A stretch of DNA of 19,570 bases, from contig CAKTWY010000021.1 in assembly GCA_934630445.1 (NCBI GenBank), forward strand, positions 1 to 19,570, given 5' to 3'. Shown in pieces: positions 14,039 to 19,570 of this stretch. The position numbers and the translations under genes are program-made. Position 1 is the first letter of the stretch; the number at the start of each line of letters is the position of its first letter. The DNA is from an uncultured Eubacteriales bacterium. Lineage in GTDB: Bacteria; Bacillota; Clostridia; Oscillospirales; Butyricicoccaceae. The notes beneath the pieces were generated by a model. That model was not told the origin of the DNA. It searched no databases and saw only the letters and a program-made list of their open reading frames with translations.

Positions 14039-15866
14039 GGCACCGCTCCCCCTTCATCAGCTTCGCAGCACCGCAGCCGGCGCACTTTGTTTTGCAGTCG
14101 GGCGTTGTGACCGCCGCACGCGCAAGCTCCAGCTCGCGTTTCAGATGTTCTTTGTCGCTGCCGCAGTCAATGTGATCCCACGGGAAAAGCTCGTCCATGC
14201 CGCGCGTGCGGTTTGCGTAAAACGCGGTGTCCACGCCGCAGTCGGCAAAGGCCTTGTACCAAAGATCCATGCGCAGGTATTCATCCCAGCCGTCAAACTT
14301 ACAGCCCAGGCGCCACGCGTATTCGATCACGTCGCCCAGACGCCTGTCGCCGCGCGCAAAAACTGCCTCAAGAAAGCTCGTCTGCGCATCATGATAGTTG
14401 AAGGTCACATTTTTCGTTTTCAAGATCTGTTTCAGATACTGCTGTTTTTTCTCCAGCGCCTCGACCGTATCCTGACCGACCCACTGGAAGGGCGTCTGAG
14501 GCTTGGGCACAAAGCTCGACGCGCTCACCGTCACCCTGACGCCACGGTTGCGCTCGGCTTTGGACTGCTTCCATTCATACGCCACCGCGCGGGCGAGCTC
14601 CGCGATGCCGTCCAGATCCTCCTCCGTCTCGGTCGGAAGGCCGATCATGAAATAAAGCTTCACCGCGTTCCACCCGCCGTCAAAGGCGATGCGGCACGCG
14701 TGCAGCAGATCCTCCCGCGTCAGATTTTTATTGATCACGTCGCGCAGACGCTGCGTTCCCGCTTCCGGCGCAAAGGTGAGCCCGCTTTTGCGCACCTTCT
14801 GCACCTTTTCCATGAGCTCCGTCGAAAAACTGTCCGCCCTGAGCGAAGGCAGCGACAGGCTTACATGGCGCGGCTCGCAGTAGGCGAGCATCTCGTCGCA
14901 CAGCGCGTCCAGGCCCGTATAGTCGCTCGTGCTCAGACTGGAAAGGGATATCTCCTCATACCCGGTGGAATCGATGAGAGCGCGCGCCTGACGCGCGAGC
15001 GTCTCCGGCTTTTTGGCCCTCAGCGGCCGGTATGTGTGCCCCGCCTGACAGAAGCGGCAGCCGCGCGGACAGCCGCGGAACATCTCCACCATCGCGCGGT
15101 CAAACACGATCCCCGTCGACGGCACGACAAACCGGTCCGGGAAATACGCCGCGTCAAAGTCGCGCACGATGCGCTTGGTGACCTTTTCCGGCGCGCCGTT
15201 TTTGGCTGCAATGGCGCGCACAGTGCCGTCCTCATGATAGCTGACGTCGTAAAACGCGGGTACATAGACCCCCTCTATTTTTGCTGCCTGTGTCAGAAAG
15301 CGCTCTTTACTCCAGCCCGCGCGCTTTGCCTCGGCATAGAGGTCGAGCATCTCGCCCATGACCTCTTCCCCCTCGCCGATCTGCATCAGATCGACAAAAT
15401 CCGCCACCGGCTCGGCGTTGTAGACGCACGGCCCGCCGCAGATCACGAGGTTATGAAGCCCTTCCCTGTCGCGCGCGCGCAGTGGGATACCCGCCAGATC
15501 CAGCATATTCAGCAGGTTGGTGTAGCACAGCTCATACTGCAGCGTAAAGCCTATGATGTCGAACCTGCTCACCGGGTCGCCGCTTTCAAGGCCATAGAGC
15601 GGCACGCCGGCCTCGCGCATCTCGCGCTCCATATCCGGCCAGGGCGCGTACACGCGCTCGCACCACGTGTCCTCACGCTCGTTCATCAGCCCGTACAGGA
15701 TGCGCGAACCAAGGTGTGACATGCCCACCTCATAACTGTCAGGAAAGCAGAACGCGAAACGGATGCGCACGTCTTCCGCCTTTTTCACCACAGCGTTGAA
15801 CTCTCCCCCTGCATAGCGTGCAGGCTTCTGCACGCGCGGGAGAATTGCTTCCAGTCTTTTATCCAT
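14031..15866 (-). CDS. TIGR03960-family B12-binding-domain/radical-SAM protein
   Basis: Predicted radical S-adenosylmethionine enzyme of 611 residues. The N-terminal part looks like a cobalamin-binding-type domain (RFAFCFPDSYEVGMSHLG, later LHNLVICGGPCVYN). The radical-SAM cluster ligands are Cys266, Cys270 and Cys273 in FRGCPRGCRFCQAGHTYRP. The TIM-barrel region follows, with SLSSLSTSDYTGL, LTFAPEAGTQRLRDVINKN and KLYFMIGLPTETEEDLDGI. A C-terminal cysteine set (CKTKCAGCGAAKLMKGERC) could hold a further metal site. The ATG at 15866 with GGAGGAAAT was preferred; an in-frame extension of 29 residues back to 15953 lies across a terminator hairpin and lacks a ribosome binding site. It is coupled to the DUF2344 gene. 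Substrate unknown; the conserved neighbourhood in Clostridia suggests an RNA- or ribosome-linked task. Confidence 0.94.
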   Translation of the reverse strand: MDKRLEAILPRVQKPARYAGGEFNAVVKKAEDVRIRFAFCFPDSYEVGMSHLGSRILYGLMNEREDTWCERVYAPWPDMEREMREAGVPLYGLESGDPVSRFDIIGFTLQYELCYTNLLNMLDLAGIPLRARDREGLHNLVICGGPCVYNAEPVADFVDLMQIGEGEEVMGEMLDLYAEAKRAGWSKERFLTQAAKIEGVYVPAFYDVSYHEDGTVRAIAAKNGAPEKVTKRIVRDFDAAYFPDRFVVPSTGIVFDRAMVEMFRGCPRGCRFCQAGHTYRPLRAKKPETLARQARALIDSTGYEEISLSSLSTSDYTGLDALCDEMLAYCEPRHVSLSLPSLRADSFSTELMEKVQKVRKSGLTFAPEAGTQRLRDVINKNLTREDLLHACRIAFDGGWNAVKLYFMIGLPTETEEDLDGIAELARAVAYEWKQSKAERNRGVRVTVSASSFVPKPQTPFQWVGQDTVEALEKKQQYLKQILKTKNVTFNYHDAQTSFLEAVFARGDRRLGDVIEYAWRLGCKFDGWDEYLRMDLWYKAFADCGVDTAFYANRTRGMDELFPWDHIDCGSDKEHLKRELELARAAVTTPDCKTKCAGCGAAKLMKGERCHV

Positions 15867-15903
15867 ATTTCCTCCGTATTGACAGCTCTTCATTTTACAT
15901 TGC

Positions 15904-15962
15904 AAAAATCGCCCCAGGACCTGCCCAAGGCGATTTGTACAAACATCCTTCAAACAAATGCC
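15904..15962 (-). promoter_or_regulatory. Candidate transcription attenuator in the TIGR03960 operon leader
   Basis: On the minus strand a terminator pairs AAATCGCC (15936-15929) with GGCGATTT (15913-15906), followed by a T run to 15904. Just upstream, GGCATTTGT (15962-15954) can pair with ACAAATCGCC (15938-15929), nine pairs with one bulged C and a 15-base loop. That helix uses the whole 5' arm of the terminator, so the two folds exclude each other. A consensus promoter lies upstream at 16033-16005 and the gene starts downstream at 15866. The terminator could instead simply end the spoIVF transcript. Confidence 0.6.
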
Positions 15963-16004
15963 GGAATGAGCAAAAGGGCGATAAAATTACAGATACAATA
16001 ATAC

Positions 16005-16033
16005 ATTATACCCTTATATCACATTCTCGTCAA
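16005..16033 (-). promoter_or_regulatory. SigA promoter upstream of the TIGR03960/TIGR03936 genes
   Basis: Minus strand TTGACG (16033-16028), 17-bp spacer, TATAAT (16010-16005). The -35 lies inside the end of the M50 protease gene. Transcription would start near 15998, about 130 bases before the radical-SAM start codon, and pass the terminator at 15936-15904. Confidence 0.78.
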
Positions 16034-16670
16034 TTTGATTTATTCCGGAAAGCAGGAATATCCCCGTCGCTGCCAGCGACAGATTATACCCTGTACGGAT
16101 CAAAACATATATCCCGCATAACGCCACCGCCATGCCGCACACAGCCGTCAGCACCCGCAGCACCATCGACGCGAAACGCGGCGTAAAACCCGCTGCCAGG
16201 AGAGAAAAAGCGATGCGTCCCCCATCGGCCGGGAAAGCCGGGATCAGATTGGCCATGCAGAACATCAAATTTGTGCCGATCAGCACCTCAAGCACGCTGT
16301 TTCCTCCGCATGACAAATTTGCTGCGAGCGCCGCGAGCGCGGCGATCAGGCTTGCCGCAGGCCCTGCCGCAGCGATCAGTGCGTCTCTCAGATAGGTCCG
16401 CAGCCCGCCTCCGTAACGGATGCATGCTCCGGAAAGTTCCGCCCGGACGCTCGTCACCTCCAGGTCGGAAAGGGTGATCGCGATCAGATGCCCGCACTCA
16501 TGCAGGAGCATCGATCCTAAAAAATACGCGAAAAGCCCGTCGCGGTCAAATGCAAGGAAGGCAAGAACCACCATGCACATGCCGTAGGAAATACCCAGTT
16601 CCGCCCTGTTTGGCAATGCGAACAGAAAACCAGGATACGGTTTCCTTCCGTTTTTACTGGAATACAACAT
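16014..16670 (-). CDS. spoIVFB: M50 site-2-type intramembrane zinc protease, SpoIVFB-like
   Basis: Polytopic membrane protease of 218 residues. The zinc site is HECGH at 57-61, on a hydrophobic segment, and the second motif NLIPAFPADGG at 141-151 supplies Asp149. AAGPAASLIAAL (about 100-112) is also typical of M50. In Bacillus SpoIVFB cleaves pro-SigK in the mother cell during engulfment. Placement right after a SpoIVFA-like M23 gene and before the TIGR03960 gene supports that role. The Bacillus enzyme is nearer 290 residues with a C-terminal CBS domain; this chain ends soon after the last helix (LSGINQIDENVI) and has none. The ATG at 16670 overlaps the end of the M23 gene by 17 bases with no clear ribosome binding site, so coupling is likely. 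A TTG two codons earlier is an alternative start. Confidence 0.88.
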   Translation of the reverse strand: MLYSSKNGRKPYPGFLFALPNRAELGISYGMCMVVLAFLAFDRDGLFAYFLGSMLLHECGHLIAITLSDLEVTSVRAELSGACIRYGGGLRTYLRDALIAAAGPAASLIAALAALAANLSCGGNSVLEVLIGTNLMFCMANLIPAFPADGGRIAFSLLAAGFTPRFASMVLRVLTAVCGMAVALCGIYVLIRTGYNLSLAATGIFLLSGINQIDENVI

Positions 16671-17685
16671 AGTCAAACGGGTTCAGGATCGAATTATTAT
16701 GGCGCACTTCAAAATGCAGATGCGGCCCGGTGGAATTGCCGGTATTGCCCGAAAGGGCAATTTTCTGGCCCATCTTTACCTTGGCGCCCTTTTTGACTGT
16801 TGCGCGGCTCAGATGGCCATAAAAGGTCCAGAATCCGTCCGCATGCTGAACTTTGACATAGTTGCCGTAAATGGTGTTCTTTCCAATCTCGCTCACTGTA
16901 CCCGCTGCAAAGGCGCCGACTGCTGTACCCGTAGGTACCGCGATGTCAGCGCCATAATGAAATTTTGTAAGGCCGTCGATCGGATGGTCGCGGTAGCCAA
17001 AGGGCGAGGTGATCCGCCCTTTCAGCGGGCTTTTATAGGAAAACGGCAAATCGTACACCGTATCGTCCACGATGTCCGGCGGCGGGATCTCAAACGCGCC
17101 GCTGGTCGTATCGTCCTCATACTCCCGCGTCTGCTCGATCGACCGCAGGAGCACTGCGTCAAGACTTTCCGGCATGACCGCCTCTTCCACGAGCGACAGT
17201 TCCTGCGCGCCGCCGATCATCTCATGAAGGGCGGTATGCCCCTGCTCCGCCTCATCCTCGCCGTATTCCGGAAAAACATTCGGCTCGACCGGCGGATATT
17301 CTTCGATCACAGCGCTGTCTTCTTCTGCGGGCGCCTCCTCATCCGCCGCATCGCCTGACGCGTCGGTGTCCTCCTCCGCATCAGAATTGAAAAGCTTTGA
17401 ACCGAAAACGCGCACAGCCTCCTGCGCCTTACCTGTGAAGTCTTCAAAATCAACCGCGCGCCCGATCGTTGCCATCGCCTCTTTATAGTCGATCTCGCCC
17501 AGGATGACCGCGCCGAGCCAGGCTTTGAACGCACCGATGGGGCCTGTGTCGATTGCGCGGAACGTAAGCGTCACCATCAGCACGATGATTACCACCGTCG
17601 CCCCGGCGGACGGCCACCCCTGCTCTTTTTTTCCGCCTGCGCGCCGCACGCGGGCGCTGCGTATACGTTTTGTTTTTCTGTCCAT
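16654..17685 (-). CDS. Membrane-anchored M23 (LytM) peptidase-domain protein, SpoIVFA-like
   Basis: Protein of 343 residues with a basic N-terminus (KTKRIRSARVRR), one membrane segment (about 27-42, ATVVIIVLMVTLTF), a spacer, a strongly acidic stretch around 100-150 (AEEDTDASGDAADEEAPAEE) and a C-terminal M23 domain from about 225. All M23 zinc and catalytic positions appear intact: His243 and Asp247 in FHYGADI, His291 in FYGHL, and His322 and His324 in GPHLHFEVR. It would sit with the domain outside the cytoplasm. The ATG at 17685 follows GGAGGAGAAAG; an in-frame start at 17784 lies before a terminator and was rejected. Gene order with the M50 protease matches spoIVFA-spoIVFB, where SpoIVFA holds and inhibits the protease. 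Whether this protein also cuts peptidoglycan is open. Confidence 0.86.
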   Translation of the reverse strand: MDRKTKRIRSARVRRAGGKKEQGWPSAGATVVIIVLMVTLTFRAIDTGPIGAFKAWLGAVILGEIDYKEAMATIGRAVDFEDFTGKAQEAVRVFGSKLFNSDAEEDTDASGDAADEEAPAEEDSAVIEEYPPVEPNVFPEYGEDEAEQGHTALHEMIGGAQELSLVEEAVMPESLDAVLLRSIEQTREYEDDTTSGAFEIPPPDIVDDTVYDLPFSYKSPLKGRITSPFGYRDHPIDGLTKFHYGADIAVPTGTAVGAFAAGTVSEIGKNTIYGNYVKVQHADGFWTFYGHLSRATVKKGAKVKMGQKIALSGNTGNSTGPHLHFEVRHNNSILNPFDYVVFQ

Positions 17686-17712
17686 ACTTTCTCCTCCTGC
17701 ATACTCCATACG

Positions 17713-17734
17713 TATTCCGTATACAGGCGGAATA
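17713..17734. repeat. Short inverted repeat upstream of the M23 gene
   Basis: TATTCCG (17713-17719) and CGGAATA (17728-17734), 7-bp arms with an 8-bp spacer, 28-49 bases before the start codon. It could be an operator or chance; I found no convincing SigA or SigE promoter here. Confidence 0.3.
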
Positions 17735-17736
17735 TA

Positions 17737-17767
17737 CAAAAAGAAGCCGCCGAAAAAGGCGGCTTCT
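17737..17767 (-). terminator. Intrinsic terminator after the solute-binding protein gene
   Basis: Perfect 10-bp stem AGAAGCCGCC (17767-17758 on the minus strand) and GGCGGCTTCT (17751-17742) with a 6-base loop. A T5 run follows on the minus strand. Confidence 0.88.
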
Positions 17768-17807
17768 GGCGGTGAATTTCCCATCCCTTTCCGCGCTCTT
17801 TCGCGCG

Positions 17808-18863
17808 TCAGGTTCGGCGGGCGGCTACCTCCTGCGCTGTTTCGTATTCGCTCACCTTTTCTTCATATCGCGCCAGCAGGTATTCGCGCGAAGAAAATGC
17901 GAACTCCAGATCCATAGTATCCTTTGTCAGGCTGTCCGCGACCTGCATTTTTCCATAATCCGAAAGCTCCTGATGAAGCGGCGTCTTGCTGATATTCGGC
18001 TTTTTTAAAAGCTGCTGTGCATCTTTCCCGATCAGCCAGTCGATAAAGCGCTTCGCGTTTTCAAGCTCCTCCCGCGGTGCCCCCTTCAGGATCGCCGCGC
18101 CGTATGGAAGCCAGATCGCCCCGTCCTCAGGATAGCTCATGATCAGCTGATAGCCGTCATTTTGGGCTTTGAGCGATTCGTTTGCATAACAAAGCGCTAT
18201 CTTTTTCGCGCCCGTTCCCGCCTCGGTCACGCTCTTCCCCTCCCGGTCGGTATAGCCCTGGAGGTTCCGATTCAGGCGCTGAAAATAAAAAAGCGCGTCA
18301 CTTTCTCCCATCGACTGCACCAGTGAAACCAACACCATGTAAGACGCATCCGAATAGCGCGGGTGCGCAAAGGCAATCTCATTTTCATATTGACTCGCGA
18401 GAAAATCCTTCCACGATTCGGGCATATGCGTTTTCGTGCTGTTCTGCCAGCTCCAATTCGCCGCAAAGCATACAATACCTATCGTATATGGCGTCCATGC
18501 CGCGCCGTCCGGCCGGTATTTTTCCGGAATCTGTTCAAGCACCGGCGAAGCATACGCCAAAAGCTTCCCATCCTTTTCCATCTGCATCAGATCAAGCGCG
18601 CTCGCCCCCAGGCAGACCGATGGTGACGCCTGTTCCTCCTGTGTCAGATCCTTTTGGTAAACGGCGTTTACTTCAATGCCCGTCGCCTGTGTGAAGGCGT
18701 CAAAAAAGATTTTCGACTCATAATACGGGAGCTGCGAACAGATCGTAAGCGAAGTACCCGCTGCTCCGTCTTGCCGCACGGCGTTTTTAGGTGCGCACCC
18801 GGCTGCAAGCAGGCAAAGCGCCAGGAGCACGGCAAGCGCCGCTGTTTTCTGTTTTTTGCGCAT
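17808..18863 (-). CDS. Lipoprotein ABC-type solute-binding protein, Fe3+/AfuA-like (COG1840 type)
   Basis: Extracellular binding protein of 351 residues anchored as a lipoprotein. The signal peptide (MRKKQKTAALAVLLALCLLA) ends in the lipobox LAAGC with Cys23. The mature part follows the ferric-iron/2-aminoethylphosphonate binding-protein pattern: LTICSQLPYYESKIFFDAF near the start, YASPVLEQIPEKYRPDGAAW, PESWKDFLASQYENEIAFAHP, then LIMSYPEDGAIWLPYGAAIL and AKRFIDWLIGKDAQQLL. The ATG at 18863 has GGGAGG seven bases upstream; a longer frame to 19010 would lack a signal peptide at its start. It has its own promoter and terminator, so it is a single-gene unit. No permease or ATPase gene is in the window, and the ligand cannot be told from sequence. 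Confidence 0.9.
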   Translation of the reverse strand: MRKKQKTAALAVLLALCLLAAGCAPKNAVRQDGAAGTSLTICSQLPYYESKIFFDAFTQATGIEVNAVYQKDLTQEEQASPSVCLGASALDLMQMEKDGKLLAYASPVLEQIPEKYRPDGAAWTPYTIGIVCFAANWSWQNSTKTHMPESWKDFLASQYENEIAFAHPRYSDASYMVLVSLVQSMGESDALFYFQRLNRNLQGYTDREGKSVTEAGTGAKKIALCYANESLKAQNDGYQLIMSYPEDGAIWLPYGAAILKGAPREELENAKRFIDWLIGKDAQQLLKKPNISKTPLHQELSDYGKMQVADSLTKDTMDLEFAFSSREYLLARYEEKVSEYETAQEVAARRT

Positions 18864-18936
18864 CCGTCCGCCTCCCTTCCGCTCGCCGGCCATTCGCTGC
18901 ACACTGCGCTTTATGTTGGCGAAACAGCCCTCGCGA

Positions 18937-18953
18937 TATAATAGGTTATTATA
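18937..18953. repeat. Palindrome over the -10 box of the solute-binding protein promoter
   Basis: TATAATA (18937-18943), GGT, TATTATA (18947-18953): perfect 7-bp arms. One arm is the -10 box of the minus-strand promoter. It may be a repressor site or chance similarity of AT-rich arms. Confidence 0.4.
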
Positions 18954-18976
18954 CCGAATGCGGCCGGCAAAATCAA
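18948..18976 (-). promoter_or_regulatory. SigA promoter of the solute-binding protein gene
   Basis: Minus strand TTGATT (18976-18971), 17-bp spacer, TATAAT (18953-18948). Start near 18941, giving a leader of about 78 bases. Confidence 0.8.
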
Positions 18977-18994
18977 CTGCCCGCCGTCTCCGCC

Positions 18995-19023
18995 TTGTAT
19001 TTTGCGGCAAATCATTTTATACT
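18995..19023 (+). promoter_or_regulatory. SigA promoter of the PAP2 phosphatase gene
   Basis: TTGTAT (18995-19000), 17-bp spacer, TATACT (19018-19023). It diverges from the solute-binding protein promoter, with the two -35 boxes 18 bases apart. Confidence 0.7.
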
Positions 19024-19054
19024 AGTATCCAGTCATTCCAAACAGAGGTGGATT

Positions 19055-19570
19055 ATGGAACTCGAGATTCTTCGTGCGATCCAGCAGATCGCCTGCCCCG
19101 CGCTCGACGCGTTTTTTATCTTCGCAACGCTCCTCGGCGAGACGCTTCCGACCGTCGCCGTCATCGCCTTCGTCTACTGGCTCATCGACCGCGAGGCGGG
19201 CGAGCGCATCGCGTTTTCCCTGATGCTGAGCCTGGGGATCAATTGTCTGATCAAAAATGTTTTCCGCCTTCCGCGCCCGATCGGCGAGGACGGCATCCGC
19301 TCTCTGCGCGTCGAGACTGCGACGGGATATTCCTTCCCAAGCGGACACACGCAGAACGCCGCAACGCTTTATACCTCCCTCGCGCTGTGGCTGAAGCGGC
19401 GGTGGGTCTGGGCCGCTGCGGCTGCGCTGTCTCTCCTGGTGGCATTCTCGCGCCTGTATCTTGGCGTTCACTATCCAAAGGACGTCCTTGTCGGGCTCCT
19501 GCTCGGTACGATTCTGCCTTTGTGCGCCGCGCGGCTGCACCGGCGTTTTCCCAACCGGACAAGGCTCTAC
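19055..19570 (+). CDS. PAP2-superfamily membrane phosphatase (3' end outside window)
   Basis: Integral membrane phosphatase, 172 codons visible and still open at the window edge. All three signature motifs of the phosphatidic-acid phosphatase type 2 family are present: KNVFRLPRP (Lys67, Arg74), FPSGHTQNA (Ser96-Gly97-His98) and SRLYLGVHYPKDVLVG (Arg133, His139, Asp143). Hydrophobic helices flank them (TVAVIAFVYWLI, AAAAALSLLVAF, VGLLLGTIL). Members remove phosphate from lipid phosphates such as undecaprenyl pyrophosphate or phosphatidic acid at the outer face of the membrane; which one applies here is not clear. The ATG at 19055 follows AGAGGTGG. It has its own promoter and diverges from the lipoprotein gene. 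Confidence 0.93.
   Translation, partial: MELEILRAIQQIACPALDAFFIFATLLGETLPTVAVIAFVYWLIDREAGERIAFSLMLSLGINCLIKNVFRLPRPIGEDGIRSLRVETATGYSFPSGHTQNAATLYTSLALWLKRRWVWAAAAALSLLVAFSRLYLGVHYPKDVLVGLLLGTILPLCAARLHRRFPNRTRLY

Noticed and set aside
14037..15719. A 560-codon open frame on the plus strand, antisense to the radical-SAM gene
   Set aside because: Arginine/alanine/histidine-rich shadow of a clear TIGR03960 coding sequence.
15867..15953. N-terminal extension of the radical-SAM protein from 15953
   Set aside because: It would translate through the terminator hairpin and lacks a ribosome binding site, whereas 15866 has GGAGGAAAT.
15904..16000. Cobalamin riboswitch in front of the B12-binding-domain gene
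   Set aside because: Only about 60 bases lie between the transcription start and the terminator stem, far less than the cobalamin aptamer needs.
18911..18942. Plus-strand TATAAT at 18937 as a second promoter for the PAP2 gene
   Set aside because: No -35 box at proper distance. The promoter at 18995-19023 is better placed.
1..19570. CRISPR arrays, transposons, phage genes, toxin-antitoxin or defence genes, tRNA or rRNA genes
   Set aside because: I looked through the coding frames and gaps on both strands and saw none. The gaps are short and filled by promoters, leaders and terminators.

Overview
The window looks like chromosome of a spore-forming, GC-rich member of the Clostridia, of the Oscillospiraceae/Ruminococcaceae kind. 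The reasons are a spoVAC-spoVAD-spoVAE operon, a spoIVFA/spoIVFB-like pair next to the TIGR03960/TIGR03936 radical-SAM pair (a gene order I know from Clostridia), a T-box in front of alaS, a CIRCE operator in front of groESL, and consensus SigA promoters with 17-bp spacers. The family placement is an inference. I see no phage, insertion sequence, CRISPR array, tRNA or rRNA.

Layout. (1) 1-5266, minus: promoter, alanine T-box leader, alaS, a HIT-family protein, then comEC, which runs off the left edge. (2) 5285-7126, minus: spoVAC-spoVAD-spoVAE, the forespore membrane machinery for dipicolinate, with a SigG-like promoter upstream. (3) 7209-9320, plus: a hotdog thioesterase of the fluoroacetyl-CoA thioesterase (FlK) type, a secreted SLH-domain protein with a TTG start, a terminator, a possible folded RNA, and a 42-residue cysteine-rich membrane peptide with its own ribosome binding site and terminator. 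(4) 9361-11460, minus: groES-groEL under a perfect CIRCE element. (5) 11616-13385, minus: rplS with its promoter and leader, then a PLP aminotransferase. (6) 13391-17685, minus: M23 peptidase (SpoIVFA-like), M50 peptidase (SpoIVFB-like), then the B12-binding/radical-SAM protein and its DUF2344 partner. A promoter and a terminator with a competing antiterminator helix lie in the leader of the last two. (7) 17737-19570: a lone lipoprotein solute-binding protein (minus) diverging from a PAP2 phosphatase (plus) that runs off the right edge.

Most genes are housekeeping or sporulation genes. No complete new multigene system is evident. The points most worth following are the candidate attenuator before the TIGR03960 operon, the tiny cysteine-rich membrane peptide, a ComEC whose metallo-beta-lactamase-like domain has lost its metal-binding motif, a SpoIVFB-like protease without a CBS domain beside a SpoIVFA-like partner with an intact M23 site, and a recurrent-looking module in the SLH protein.
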